Counted from the first letter of the stretch, positions 41,177-50,385 are shown. The stretch is DNA of 59,240 bases from CAYNNQ01 sp051748085 (GCA_051748085.1 JBNJHA010000009.1:1-59240); one strand, 5' to 3'. Translations and numbers: made by a program. The notes: generated by a model not told the origin, from the letters alone.

Positions 41177-43120
41177 ATGTCCAAAAACAGAAATATTTAT
41201 TTGCAGATTGTGTCCATAGACAAAGCCTTGTCCAGTATCCGGGAGAATGTGGACAGAAACGCACTTGTTTCCCAGGAAGAAATTCTGTCTCAAAACGCTG
41301 CCGGGAGGGTGACAAGCGCGCCGGTTTGGGCCCGGTTTTCCTCTCCCACTTTCCACAGTGCGGCCATGGACGGGGTGGCCGTCAAGGCTGAAAGCACCTT
41401 CAAGGCCAGAGAGGGCAGTCCGGTTGAACTTTCAGCCGGCCGGGACTTTGATTGGATAAATACCGGCAATCCCCTGCCTGCCTCTAGAAATGCTGTGGTC
41501 ATGATCGAACATGTCCATGAACTCGATGCACATAAAATAGCCCTGGAAAAGCCGGCTTTTCCGTGGCAGCATGTTCGGCGCATTGGCGAAGATATTGTCG
41601 CCTCGGAACTGCTTTTTGCGCAAAATCACGAAATAACCCCTTATGACGTGGGCGCACTTTTGACCGCCGGCATCTGGAAGCTTAAAGTATATGAAAAGAT
41701 CAAAATGGTATTCATTCCCACCGGAGATGAAATTGTTGATTTTAATGACAGGCCGGTTCCGCAAGCCGGCCAGGTAGTTGAAAGCAATTCCCAGATTCTG
41801 CGCAGCATGGCCGATGCCTGGGGCTGCGATTTCAAACGCATGGACCCGGTTAAGGATGACGAGCAAAGGCTGGGGGAGGCCGTGGATGATGCCCTTGAAC
41901 GTGGCGCGCATATAGTGGTCGTCGGGGCCGGATCCTCAGCGGGCAGTAAGGATTATACCCGGCATGTCATCGCAAAACGTGGCCGGCTTCTGGTTCATGG
42001 CATAAAGGCCATGCCCGGGAAACCAACCGTGATTGGGAGCACAAAGGGACGCTTGCTTCTCGGGGCTCCCGGATATCCCGTAAGTTCGGTGATTTGTTTC
42101 GAACAAATTTTGCGCCCGGTCATTTTTTGGCTGCAGGGCCGTATGTTGCCGCAGGTTCGGACGGTGCCGGCCGTGCTTACTCGTAAAGTGGCCTCCCGAC
42201 CGGGGATGGAAGAATTTTTGCGTGTTTCAGTGGGCAGGGTAAGGGACAGGTACGTTGCAACTCCTCTGCCGCGCGGGGCTGGCATGATAACGTCCATGAC
42301 CAAGGCGCAGGCCATGGTTCGTTTGCCGGCTGACAGTGAGGGCCTGGAAGAGCATGCGGATGTATCGGCCGAGCTGCTGGTTCCGGAAGGGGAACTGGAC
42401 AGAACTTTGGTGGTTGTCGGCAGTCACGACAATATTCTGGACATGTTGGCCAATGAATTGATGGGGCTGAACAGCCCGATCCGGATGTCCTCCACCCATG
42501 TGGGCAGCCTGGGAGGACTCATGGCCATCAAGGAGGGCAACGCTCATCTGGCTGGAACGCATTTATTTGATCCGTTATCCGGGGATTTTAACTTTTCTTT
42601 TTTGAAGCGTTATTTACCGGGTGCAGGAGTCCGATTGTTCAATCTGGCAGTGAGGCATCAAGGTTTGATAGTCCCGGCAAAAAATCCGAAGAAAATAAAA
42701 GAGATAACCGATTTAACACGCGAAAATATTGTTTTTGTCAATCGGCAGCGGGGAGCCGGAACGCGAATTCTGCTCGACTATCATTTGCAAAAAAATGGTA
42801 TTTCCGCCCGGGATGTCAGCGGCTACAAAAATGAGGAATTCACGCATATGGCGGTGGCGGTGAATGTGATGAGCGGGATTGCTGATTGCGGATTGGGAAT
42901 TTACGCGGCCGCCAAGGCCCTGGGGCTTGATTTCATTCCGCTGGCCAGGGAAAGGTATGACTTGCTGGTTGCTGAGGATATTCTGGGTGAGGCCAATGTG
43001 CAGATGGTCTTGAGTCTATTGGCTCAGCCCCGGATTAAAAAGAAAATTGAAGGGCTTGGCGGCTATGAGACTTATTTGACAGGCATGGAGATGCGCGCCG
43101 GTCAGGGACTGAAATATTAA
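41177..43120 (+). CDS. MoeA-type molybdopterin molybdenumtransferase fused to a PBP-like domain
   Basis: A 647-residue protein. The ATG at 41177 has AAAGGA upstream; a longer frame to 40841 has no support. Residues about 1-400 form MoeA: SPTFHSAAMDGVAVKAEST, NTGNPLPASRNAVVMIEHV, VFIPTGDEIVDF, GAGSSAGSKDYTRHVI and GIKAMPGKPTVIG. Residues about 430-640 form a periplasmic-binding-like domain (DNILDMLANELMGL, LAGTHLFDP, NRQRGAGTRILLDYHL, EFTHMAVAVNVMSGIADCGLG), as in LysR-type or molybdate/tungstate sensors. It probably inserts Mo or W into molybdopterin, the fused domain sensing the oxyanion or a small ligand; substrate unknown. Confidence 0.92.
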   Translation: MSKNRNIYLQIVSIDKALSSIRENVDRNALVSQEEILSQNAAGRVTSAPVWARFSSPTFHSAAMDGVAVKAESTFKAREGSPVELSAGRDFDWINTGNPLPASRNAVVMIEHVHELDAHKIALEKPAFPWQHVRRIGEDIVASELLFAQNHEITPYDVGALLTAGIWKLKVYEKIKMVFIPTGDEIVDFNDRPVPQAGQVVESNSQILRSMADAWGCDFKRMDPVKDDEQRLGEAVDDALERGAHIVVVGAGSSAGSKDYTRHVIAKRGRLLVHGIKAMPGKPTVIGSTKGRLLLGAPGYPVSSVICFEQILRPVIFWLQGRMLPQVRTVPAVLTRKVASRPGMEEFLRVSVGRVRDRYVATPLPRGAGMITSMTKAQAMVRLPADSEGLEEHADVSAELLVPEGELDRTLVVVGSHDNILDMLANELMGLNSPIRMSSTHVGSLGGLMAIKEGNAHLAGTHLFDPLSGDFNFSFLKRYLPGAGVRLFNLAVRHQGLIVPAKNPKKIKEITDLTRENIVFVNRQRGAGTRILLDYHLQKNGISARDVSGYKNEEFTHMAVAVNVMSGIADCGLGIYAAAKALGLDFIPLARERYDLLVAEDILGEANVQMVLSLLAQPRIKKKIEGLGGYETYLTGMEMRAGQGLKY

Positions 43121-43200
43121 GAATCTATGATGGAAGAACTGGTTTTTCTGGCTTTTCGACGAAGAAAATAATCTATGGTTCATTAGGCGTAAGAAAATCG

Positions 43201-43268
43201 GACTGTCCGCAGCGAATGTACGCAAACAATGCGGTGATTTTTTGCGTGAGCTGAGTAATTACTCACGC
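43201..43268 (+). repeat. Dispersed repeat, degenerate copy with a hairpin over the cobS stop
   Basis: TACGCAAACAATGCGGTGAT followed by GAGCTGAGTAATTAC matches the family core and right end. GCGTGAG (43244-43250) and CTCACGC (43262-43268) form a stem. The cobS stop codon (43263-43265) lies inside it. Confidence 0.6.
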
Positions 43269-43991
43269 GAGGACAAAGCTTAGAAATCCAGCTAGTTGAC
43301 CGGCGATTATTCCCGCTCCAAGAAAGTCTCCGTTCAGTCCTTCCTGCGATTTGGCACTCGTATGCAATTTATAGGTGATCAGTGTCAGCAGGGTTGCCGA
43401 GATAAGCACGGCAAACGGACCGACCAGAAAAATTCCGGCCAGAAGGACAAATATTATTGAAAAGGCAAGCACCCCCATGCCGGCCCCGGATAAAAAGGAA
43501 CTGCCCAGACCCGGACGCCCGAGTTCTCTGCTGAAAAAGGCCTGAATTACTGGAACCAGTCGTCCCAAAAGCATGGCCCAGACAACGGATGTCCATCGTG
43601 CGTCTGCAGCGCTCAGCAGGACTATCTCCCCGCCTATTCCCGAGGTTATGGCCAGAACAGCGAATACTCCGGTTCGACTGTCTTTCAGGATGCGCCAGAA
43701 TTCCTCTCCCCGGGCATTACTTCCCCACCCGTCCCACAGATCGCCCCAGCCATCCCAATGCAGCCCCCGGGTCAGGTAAATTTCGAGCATGACCACCATC
43801 CAGGCCAGGGCCAGTGGAGGGATGTCCGGCAAAAGCCATATCGGAAGGCAAAGCACAAGCCCCAGCAGCAGACCGCAGGGCACAAACCAGACAAGTGTTT
43901 TGGAGAAGTCGGCCCTGTCCATGATCGGCCCCGGACAAAACCGGGTCAAAAAGGACAGACAAAGCCGAAAGTTTTGTATATGCTTATTCAT
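43263..43991 (-). CDS. cobS: Cobalamin synthase (adenosylcobinamide-GDP ribazoletransferase)
   Basis: A 242-residue membrane enzyme with about seven helices that joins adenosylcobinamide-GDP to alpha-ribazole (phosphate) in the last stage of cobalamin synthesis. Motifs are LCLSFLTRFCPGP at the N-terminus and YLTRGLHWDGWGDLWDGWGS, the metal-binding RGxHxDGxxD signature, near residue 92. The ATG at 43991 overlaps the SAM-hydrolase gene by 8 bases; a GTG at 43997 is an alternative. No cobalamin riboswitch was seen upstream. Confidence 0.93.
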   Translation of the reverse strand: MNKHIQNFRLCLSFLTRFCPGPIMDRADFSKTLVWFVPCGLLLGLVLCLPIWLLPDIPPLALAWMVVMLEIYLTRGLHWDGWGDLWDGWGSNARGEEFWRILKDSRTGVFAVLAITSGIGGEIVLLSAADARWTSVVWAMLLGRLVPVIQAFFSRELGRPGLGSSFLSGAGMGVLAFSIIFVLLAGIFLVGPFAVLISATLLTLITYKLHTSAKSQEGLNGDFLGAGIIAGQLAGFLSFVLA

Positions 43992-44778
43992 CCGCACCCA
44001 GAATTATTTCTATTTCCCGGCCAGCATCCAGGGCGAGGCGGTGACCAGCGTGCTGCTTATTCATGGCCAGCTCCAGATAACCCTGGCTTCCGGGCAGTAT
44101 CCCGATTTCATGTTCTGTCAGCTGTGCGTATGCAGATACCGGACGAAGCGGAATATTTGCGATCGACCACGAAACCCGGCCCAGAGAAGCAGTGCATTTT
44201 GAGGCAGGCTTTAAATTGAGAACAATGTTACCGAATCGGTCTATGTGCAGGGCCAGGCATTTTAATTTTCCGGAAGACAATTCGGGATCTATTCCGCGGT
44301 CTCTTTTTATGTCCCGCACGGAAACAGGAACACCCAATTCACGCGGGTCCTTCCCGAGGGATAGTTTTGCGGCCGCCGGGGCAAATATGTCCCGGCCATG
44401 AAAGGTCCGGCTGCAGTCCTTTGCTGGAAAGAGATACAGACATTCGCGGGCCACTTCTTGTCTGAGCAGAAGAGAAACCAGTCCGTTATCCGGAGCAATG
44501 ACCCACCGGTTTTTGAAGTCGAGAAGAAGTATGTCTCTGTTGCCGCCGACGCCGGGATCAACTACACAGACAATGCTGCTTTGTTCGGGGACGTGATTTA
44601 TACTGGCCGCAAGGAAAAAACCGGCCTGTCTGATGTTGAACGGTTGAACACCGTGAGTCAGATCGATAACGGGTATATCGGACTTTACCGCGACGATCGC
44701 GGCTCGCAGCTGTCCGGCGTATACGTCGCTCAGTCCGAAATCGGTCAGCAGAAAAACCGGATTGGGAGTGCTTTTCAT
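43984..44778 (-). CDS. SAM hydrolase (DUF62, SAM hydroxide adenosyltransferase)
   Basis: A 264-residue protein from the ATG at 44778; an in-frame ATG at 44844 would overlap the YitT-type gene. FLLTDFGLSDVYAGQLRAAI, PVIDLTHGVQPF, CVVDPGVGGNRD, IAPDNGLVSLLL and TFHGRDIFAPAAAKLSLG are the family signatures. Members hydrolyse S-adenosylmethionine to adenosine and methionine; the halogenases in this family have an extra loop that I do not see here. It sits between a YitT-type protein and cobS. Confidence 0.9.
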   Translation of the reverse strand: MKSTPNPVFLLTDFGLSDVYAGQLRAAIVAVKSDIPVIDLTHGVQPFNIRQAGFFLAASINHVPEQSSIVCVVDPGVGGNRDILLLDFKNRWVIAPDNGLVSLLLRQEVARECLYLFPAKDCSRTFHGRDIFAPAAAKLSLGKDPRELGVPVSVRDIKRDRGIDPELSSGKLKCLALHIDRFGNIVLNLKPASKCTASLGRVSWSIANIPLRPVSAYAQLTEHEIGILPGSQGYLELAMNKQHAGHRLALDAGREIEIILGADE

Positions 44779-44788
44779 ATCTGGCGGC

Positions 44789-45658
44789 TCAATACTTTTT
44801 ACGTCGGGAAAATCCCTGTCCAATGACGTTAAACGTGTTTTCAAAGACGACGAACGCGTTGGGGTCCTGATTGAAAACCAATTCCTCGAGGCGTTTTAAT
44901 TGGTAGTTGTTGATGATGGTCATGAGCATTTTTTTGTCATTGCCGGTATATGCGCCGCGCCCATAGAGGAACGTAGACCCGCGGTGCAGGGTATGATTTA
45001 TGTCCTCGGCGATTTTGTCCGGCATTTCGGTTATTATAAGGGCCATCTTACGCTGATTGAACATGCCCATAAAGTATTCAGCCACTATCGAGGCTACAAA
45101 AACTGCGGTCAAAGAATACAGGACCGAGTCCGTTTCCAGAAAAAAGAAGCCGGCGCTGAAGACAATCAGATTAAAAACAAAGGTCGTTTGTCCGATTCGC
45201 AGATTGTATTTCTGCTGGAGCAAGACAGAGATTATGTCTGATCCTCCGGTGGAACCCAGCGTCCTGAAACCGATCCCCATGCCGGTTCCCAGAAGCGCCC
45301 CGTAACTGAGGGTTGCCAGGATAGGATCCTGTATCGGCAGTGTGCAGTTCACCACTTCGTAAAAAAACGAAATGAGCAGCATGGCGTAAAGGCTGTAAAG
45401 TACAAAACGGTAGCTTACATAAAAAAAGCCGATGGCAAAAAGAGGGATGTTCAGAATCAAAAACCAGGCAGTCAGGGACAGCGCGTCAGTTGTGTACAGA
45501 CAAACGAGACTTAACCCGGAAATGCCTCCGGCTATGAACTGATGGGGCAGCCCGATGCCTTTTACCGCCAGGGCTATTATAAAGGACGCCATTGTCAGCA
45601 GGCCGAGATTCCATAAGGGGGAAAAGGTTATTTCCTTGATGTTCAATAATCGAGTCAT
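44789..45658 (-). CDS. YitT-type membrane protein (DUF161 + DUF2179)
   Basis: A 289-residue protein from the ATG at 45658; a longer in-frame start lies in repeat DNA and is rejected. About five membrane helices occupy residues 10-205 (SFIIALAVKGIGLPHQFIAGGISGLSLV, TLSYGALLGTGMGIGFRTLGSTGGSDIISVLLQQK), followed by the small DUF2179 domain (MALIITEMPDKIAEDINHTLHRG). The function of the family is unknown. It ends ten bases before the SAM hydrolase and may be co-transcribed with it. Confidence 0.88.
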   Translation of the reverse strand: MTRLLNIKEITFSPLWNLGLLTMASFIIALAVKGIGLPHQFIAGGISGLSLVCLYTTDALSLTAWFLILNIPLFAIGFFYVSYRFVLYSLYAMLLISFFYEVVNCTLPIQDPILATLSYGALLGTGMGIGFRTLGSTGGSDIISVLLQQKYNLRIGQTTFVFNLIVFSAGFFFLETDSVLYSLTAVFVASIVAEYFMGMFNQRKMALIITEMPDKIAEDINHTLHRGSTFLYGRGAYTGNDKKMLMTIINNYQLKRLEELVFNQDPNAFVVFENTFNVIGQGFSRRKKY

Positions 45659-45705
45659 GGTGTTTTTGGCATAAAGTTTATTTTGTTGTAATAGTTCACC
45701 AGATT

Positions 45706-45758
45706 GTATCTGTTCAGCAAATTTTTTGCTCCTCATGCTTTCAGCCTGTGGTTTTCTA
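45706..45758 (+). repeat. Dispersed repeat, variant B copy 3
   Basis: GTATCTGTTCAGCAAATTT, then TTTGCTCCTCATGCTTTC and AGCCTGTGGTTTTC. Together with 10327-10384 and 56805-56860 it defines the B variant best. Confidence 0.8.
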
Positions 45759-45985
45759 AGACCCAGTAAAAAGCACATAACCAATTTGAAGCCGAGGCCA
45801 ATTATGTCAGAGGAGGGGGAGACGTCAATATTTTTTTGCCGACCTTTGCGCCTTGAGCGAAGCGGGCGGTTAAAAAACTCACATTTTATACTCGAATAAA
45901 ATTTGTCCGCAGCGTCGGGTTTCCGCTATTTGTGCATGTCTGCCGGTCGACAAGCGGCACGGAAAGGCATATTGGAATGGATCCG

Positions 45986-46062
45986 GGCGGCCTGCCGCAA
46001 ATTTGCGAAAAAATCCGGTAAACTGGAAAAGGGCCATTTCCGGATGGAAATTGAATAGTTAT
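45986..46062 (+). repeat. Degenerate dispersed repeat containing the 35-base repeat
   Basis: CCTGCCGCAAATTTGCGAAA, AAATCCGGTAAACTGG, then TTGAATAGTTATC. The region between core and right end contains the sequence shared with 21021-21057 (minus strand). Confidence 0.5.
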
Positions 46063-46095
46063 CAAATAATTAAGCAGCAATGGATGATGATAAGC

Positions 46096-46965
46096 ATGAC
46101 TTTTGAATCGATTTCTCTAAGCAGGCAAGAGGATTATTTAAATTTACTGAAATTATGCAATACAAATGCGTCGGATTACAGTTTCGCCAATTTATGGGGT
46201 TGGGCTGCGGAGTATGGTTTGCAGTGGTCTTTTGATCCCGGGCGTAATCTTGTGTGGCTGTGTCAGACGGTCCCGGAAAAAATTTTCTGGGCGCCAATAG
46301 GCCGCTGGGAACAGGATTGGGCGGGTATCTTTTCCGAGATGCAGCTCGGCGGCAAATTTACCCGCATACCGTTTGACCTGGCGCATCTCTGGCAGGAGCA
46401 GTTGCCGGGGATTTCATTGAATGAAGCCAAAGACCATTGGGATTATTTATATCCGGTGGAACAATTGGTGCGACTCAAGGGCAACAAATTGCACAAGAAG
46501 AAAAATTTGTTGAATCAATTTTTGCGTAAATATGATTTTCAATATGTGCAATTAGATGTTGAAATGGTCGAAAACGCACTGACTTTGCAGTCCGAATGGT
46601 GTCTCTGGAAGGAATGCGAGGATTCCGAGGCCCTGGAGGCTGAAAACAGCGCGATAGTGAGGGTCTTTCACGATTGGGAGGAGATACGCGGCATTTTTGG
46701 GGCCGGTCTGCTACTGGACGGCCATATGATCGCCTATACCGTTGCCGAAGGGTTGAATCCGGAAACGCTGGTCATTCATTTTGAAAAGGGCTGCCCGCAG
46801 TATAAAGGCGTGTATCAGGCGATCAATCAACTTTTTTTGAGCAGGTCCGGCGGAGGCTATGAATGGGTCAACCGGGAACAGGACCTGGGAGATCCCGGGT
46901 TGCGCAAGGCCAAAGAGTCCTATCTGCCGCAGGATTTTGCCCGCAAATACGAAATATGCATATAA
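46096..46965 (+). CDS. DUF2156-type acyltransferase-like protein
   Basis: A 289-residue protein from the ATG at 46096 (in-frame ATGs lie at 46084 and 46087 and further upstream; the true start is uncertain). The C-terminal part is a GNAT-like fold as in phosphatidylglycerol lysyltransferase-type DUF2156 proteins: VRLKGNKLHKKKNLLNQFLRKYDFQY, GFGAGLLLDGHMIAYTVAEGL-like region and YKGVYQAINQLFL, ending YEWVNREQDLGDPGLRKAKESY, the family tail. It lacks the membrane domain of true MprF. Convergent with topA, one base apart. Substrate unknown. Confidence 0.85.
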   Translation: MTFESISLSRQEDYLNLLKLCNTNASDYSFANLWGWAAEYGLQWSFDPGRNLVWLCQTVPEKIFWAPIGRWEQDWAGIFSEMQLGGKFTRIPFDLAHLWQEQLPGISLNEAKDHWDYLYPVEQLVRLKGNKLHKKKNLLNQFLRKYDFQYVQLDVEMVENALTLQSEWCLWKECEDSEALEAENSAIVRVFHDWEEIRGIFGAGLLLDGHMIAYTVAEGLNPETLVIHFEKGCPQYKGVYQAINQLFLSRSGGGYEWVNREQDLGDPGLRKAKESYLPQDFARKYEICI

Positions 46966-46966
46966 T

Positions 46967-49210
46967 CTATTCTTCTTCATTTTCCTGGCGATAATTGCAA
47001 CCCTTTTGCGGGCACGCCAGATGTTCTCCCCTGGCTTTGGTATTTTTGAGCACCAGGATGGGAGATCCGCATTCAGGACATTTTTTATTCACCGGGTAAT
47101 CCCAGGTAGCATAGGTACAATCGGGATATTTGCTGCAACCATAGAATATCTTGCCTTTTTTGGAACTTCTTTCAACCAGCTCTCCTGAACACTCTTCGTT
47201 CGGGCATTTTATGCCCGTTGAAAAGGATTGGGTGTATCTACAATCCGGATAGCCGGTACAGGCGATAAATCTGCTTCCGGTCCGGGCTTTTTTTATCACC
47301 AGATCCTTGCCGCATTTCGGACAGGTTCCGACTTTTTCCAGTTCCTGCCGAGGACGTTCGGCAAGCTGGATATTGCCTTTTTCATCCCGGGTGAAGTCGG
47401 AGGTATTCTTGCATTCGGGATAGCCCGAGCAGGCCAAAAACGCTCCGTTTTTTCCGAATCTGATCAGCATGTTTCTACCGCATTCGCTGCATTTTATGTC
47501 GGTTTCAATGCCCGCTTTGAGCTCCGCCATTTCCTCCTTGGCTTTTTTCAGGGCCGGATACAGATACGCGCCGAATTGCTTGAGCAGTTCCACCCAGTTC
47601 TTTTTCCCATAGGCGACCGTGTCCAGATCGTTCTCCAATTTGGCTGTAAATTTCGCGTCCATGAGTTCCGGGAAATGGCGAACCAGGAGATCGTTTACCG
47701 CGCAACCGAGTTCAGTCGGCGCGAACTGCCGCTGTTCCAGCAGCACATAATTTCTTTCCGCGATCGTGGAAATGATTGCCGCGTATGTTGAGGGACGGCC
47801 GATACCCAGCTCTTCCAGTTTGCGGACCAGGGAGGCTTCGGTGAATCTTGCCGGAGGCTGGGTAAATTTCTGTTCTTTTGTCAGCTTGATCAAGTCCAGA
47901 TTTTCATTTTCGGTAAGCGCCGGGAGCTGAACGGCTTTTTCAGCTTCTTTTGTCTTATAGACCGCGAGAAATCCGGGAAAGGTGATCCTTTCGCCCTTGG
48001 CTCTCCAGAGCGTGTTTTTGGCCTGGACAATGACCACAGTGTCCCAGAATACGGCATCCGCCATTTGAGAAGCGGTAAACCTGGCCCAGATGAGCGAATA
48101 CAATTTGAATTGATCAGCCGGCAGGTAAGATTTAATGCTTTCCGGAGTTATAGTCGGATCAACGGGGCGAATTGCTTCGTGCGCGTCCTGAGCGGATTTT
48201 TTTCCCTTAAAATTGCGAATCCTGGGGGGGCAATAGTCAGCACCCATGTTTTCCTTGATCCAGGCCCTGGACGTTTCCTGGGCTTCGCGGGCGACCCGCA
48301 CGGAATCGGTACGCATGTAGGTGATAAGAGCCGTTGTACCCCGGTTTCCAAGCTCAACCCCTTCATAAAGCCTTTGGGCCGTGGACATGGTTTTTTTAGC
48401 CGAGAAGCGCAGTTTGCTGCTGGCTTCCTGCTGCAGGGTCGAGGTAATGAAAGGCGGTTTGGGCTGACGCTTGCGCTCTTTTTCATTTATTTCTTTTACA
48501 TTGAAAGTGGCGTTCTCAAGCTGCGCAAAAAGCTTGTCGGCCTGCTCCTTGTCGGCGATAGCCGGCTTTTTGCCGTCCACCTTCCAGAGATCCGTCTCGA
48601 ATTGACCGCCCGATGCCTGTAAAATCGATTTAAAAAGCCAGTATTCTTCCGGGGTAAAAGCCTGTCTTTCCCGTTCCCGGTCCACGATAAGACGCAGGGC
48701 GACGGATTGAACCCGCCCGGCTGAGAGGCCTCTTTTTACTTTCTTCCAGAGAAGAGGGGAAATTTTGTATCCTACGAGCCGATCAAGTATTCTTCTGGCT
48801 TGTTGAGAATCAAACAGATTTTCGTCGAGATCCCTTGGATTGTTCAGCGCCTCGCGGACTGCGCGGGCGGTAATTTCATTGAATTGGATGCGGTTCAGCC
48901 TGTTGTTTTCGTTTTTGACGACCTGCGCTATGTGCCAGGCGATAGCTTCACCTTCCCTGTCCGGATCAGGGGCCAGAAATATTTTGTCTGCCCTGGCCGC
49001 GGCTTTTTTGAGCTGGGATACGACTTTTTGTTTGCCTTTTATGGTTTGATATTCCGGGGCGAAATCATTTTCCTCATCCACCCCGAGGTTTTTAACCGGA
49101 AGATCCCGGATATGCCCCACGGAGGCTTCAACCATATAATCCTTGCCCAGAAATTTGCTGATTGTCCTTACCTTGGCCGGAGATTCTACTATTATTAAAT
49201 TTTTGCTCAT
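46967..49210 (-). CDS. topA: DNA topoisomerase I
   Basis: A 747-residue type IA topoisomerase relaxing negative supercoils. Toprim features are LIIVESPAKVRTISKFLG and APDPDREGEAIAWHIA. SAGRVQSVALRLIVDRERE and ALITYMRTDSVRVA, with the catalytic tyrosine, follow. Four C-terminal zinc-ribbon modules are visible, starting CSECGRNMLI, CPKCGKDLVI, CPNEECSGEL and CPECGSPILV. The length is usual for deltaproteobacteria. Confidence 0.97.
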   Translation of the reverse strand: MSKNLIIVESPAKVRTISKFLGKDYMVEASVGHIRDLPVKNLGVDEENDFAPEYQTIKGKQKVVSQLKKAAARADKIFLAPDPDREGEAIAWHIAQVVKNENNRLNRIQFNEITARAVREALNNPRDLDENLFDSQQARRILDRLVGYKISPLLWKKVKRGLSAGRVQSVALRLIVDRERERQAFTPEEYWLFKSILQASGGQFETDLWKVDGKKPAIADKEQADKLFAQLENATFNVKEINEKERKRQPKPPFITSTLQQEASSKLRFSAKKTMSTAQRLYEGVELGNRGTTALITYMRTDSVRVAREAQETSRAWIKENMGADYCPPRIRNFKGKKSAQDAHEAIRPVDPTITPESIKSYLPADQFKLYSLIWARFTASQMADAVFWDTVVIVQAKNTLWRAKGERITFPGFLAVYKTKEAEKAVQLPALTENENLDLIKLTKEQKFTQPPARFTEASLVRKLEELGIGRPSTYAAIISTIAERNYVLLEQRQFAPTELGCAVNDLLVRHFPELMDAKFTAKLENDLDTVAYGKKNWVELLKQFGAYLYPALKKAKEEMAELKAGIETDIKCSECGRNMLIRFGKNGAFLACSGYPECKNTSDFTRDEKGNIQLAERPRQELEKVGTCPKCGKDLVIKKARTGSRFIACTGYPDCRYTQSFSTGIKCPNEECSGELVERSSKKGKIFYGCSKYPDCTYATWDYPVNKKCPECGSPILVLKNTKARGEHLACPQKGCNYRQENEEE

Positions 49211-49254
49211 GATGTGCTGGCTATATATACTGATTTTTGTGTTATCAAGAGAAA

Positions 49255-49637
49255 ATTTGGCTCCTCATATAAATCTGTGCAAAATTTTGTTGCCCGGAAC
49301 CTGCAAGTAATAATTAATGCGCTGAGATTAAATGTTTTTATTAAAAATCATTGAGTTGCCTAGCCGTTGGGATGATCCAAATCCAAATCGAAAGCGGGAT
49401 CGCTATTGAAATCGAAAGAATATATAATTCGGTGTACTAGGAACCCGCAGCTTATGGGGTCGATTCCGATAGCGATTGCGATCCCGAAGAAAGAAATCCC
49501 AACAAACGGATGCATTGGACGCTTATTCTGCGCGCCGGTGAACTTGGCCGTGGTTACTTTCTGGATTCCTCATCGGGGTCCCGTATCTTGATTTAACAAA
49601 AATTTAAAATGTACTGCACAGATTCCTGAGACGAACC
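49255..49637 (+). repeat. 290-base structured element, copy 1 (interrupted)
   Basis: It aligns with 54979-55268: GGCTCCTCA, TTTTGTTGCCCGGAACCTGC, AATAATTAATGC, GATCCAAATCCAAATCG, then CGGGATCGCTAT and CGATAGCGAT near the end. Up to 49518 the match is continuous (about 85% by eye). A block of about 96 bases (49519-49614), absent from copy 2, follows, and the match resumes at TGCACAGATTCCTGAGACGA (49615). Confidence 0.85.
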
Positions 49638-49769
49638 AAAAAATGCGGCAAAAATTCTTTTTTAAACCGAACAAGTCGTTTTTAGTTTCCAAAAGGGGCA
49701 TGTGAATAGAAAAGCGTAGACAAAATCTGAGATGTAATAAAATATTAAAACCAGGGGCATAAATAATAA

Positions 49770-49797
49770 AAAAGTGAGGCCGAAGCCTCACTTTTTA
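49770..49797 (-). terminator. Rho-independent terminator of mucR
   Basis: AAAAAGTGAGGC, loop CGAA, GCCTCACTTTTT: a perfect 12-base-pair stem with a run of T on the minus strand, 25 bases after the mucR stop. Confidence 0.92.
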
Positions 49798-49821
49798 AAT
49801 GTGTAACGTTTTAAATTAAGG

Positions 49822-50211
49822 TTATTTACGTCTCTTTTCCCATAATCTCATGTCTTGCATTTTTTTGCGGCGTTCTCTAGCAAGGGCTTTGGCAACAAGA
49901 GATGTATTTTTCTTGTATCCCCATTTTTCCTTGTATTCCTCCGGAGTCAGGCCGTGGGACGCTAGATGCCTCTTGGTTAGAACCTTGAATGATTTTCCGC
50001 ATTCAAGACAGATTACGCTTTTTTCGCGTATTGCCTTTTTGGGATCGACTGCGGGTTCCTGTTTGGTCTGTTCGCCTGTACTTCCTTCGGCTACCTTTTT
50101 GATGCCTTCGGCAAGCGATTTGACCATCGAAGTTATTTCTTCTTCAGTCATATTGCGAACCGAGGCCTGTGCTTTGACAATTTCAAGAGCTTGTTTCAAG
50201 TAATCTTCCAT
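49822..50211 (-). CDS. MucR/Ros-type zinc-finger transcriptional regulator
   Basis: A 129-residue protein from the ATG at 50211, which has GGGAGGT upstream (a longer frame is unsupported). The N-terminal 60 residues are helical (LKQALEIVKAQASVRNMTEEEITSMVKSLAEGI). The MucR zinc finger is visible near residue 70: CLECGKSFKVLTKRHLASHGLTPEEYKEKWG with two Cys and two His. A basic C-terminal tail follows. MucR proteins bind AT-rich promoters and often repress their own gene. Targets here are unknown. Confidence 0.93.
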   Translation of the reverse strand: MEDYLKQALEIVKAQASVRNMTEEEITSMVKSLAEGIKKVAEGSTGEQTKQEPAVDPKKAIREKSVICLECGKSFKVLTKRHLASHGLTPEEYKEKWGYKKNTSLVAKALARERRKKMQDMRLWEKRRK

Positions 50212-50385
50212 GTTGTGACCTCCCTGCGTATTTTTATACGAAAATTTAAAGTAATGCATAATGGTAGAATTATAAGATGTCAATGATGTATTAAATTGTA
50301 AGTAATGATTTTTGTTTGGAGTATGTTTGGTATGTTTAATTATAAGGATATTTTTTTTATTTAATCAATTAACAAGGAGCTGATT

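Larger units (their letters stand above)
45659..46095. other. Repeat-containing gap between the YitT-type gene and the DUF2156 gene
   Basis: These 437 bases contain a B-variant repeat (45706-45758), a degenerate element (45986-46062) and the second 35-base repeat (46017-46050). Promoters for the two divergent genes are not obvious. Confidence 0.55.
49211..49821. other. Gap holding a large structured repeat
   Basis: The 611 bases between topA and mucR hold the first copy of the 290-base element (49255-49637, with an extra block of about 96 bases inside) and the mucR terminator (49770-49797). The short open frame 49406-49591 lies inside the repeat and has no ribosome binding site. Confidence 0.7.

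Noticed and set aside
45659..45784. 42-codon N-terminal extension of the YitT-type protein
   Set aside because: The extension is a translation of the B-variant repeat (45706-45758) and adds a charged segment before the first membrane helix.
43997..45784. Cobalamin riboswitch upstream of cobS
   Set aside because: cobS follows overlapping coding sequence directly, and no B12-box sequence was recognised.
49406..49591. Open frame of 61 codons on the plus strand between topA and mucR
   Set aside because: It lies inside the 290-base repeat, runs across the interruption point, lacks a ribosome binding site and is not kept in the second copy.
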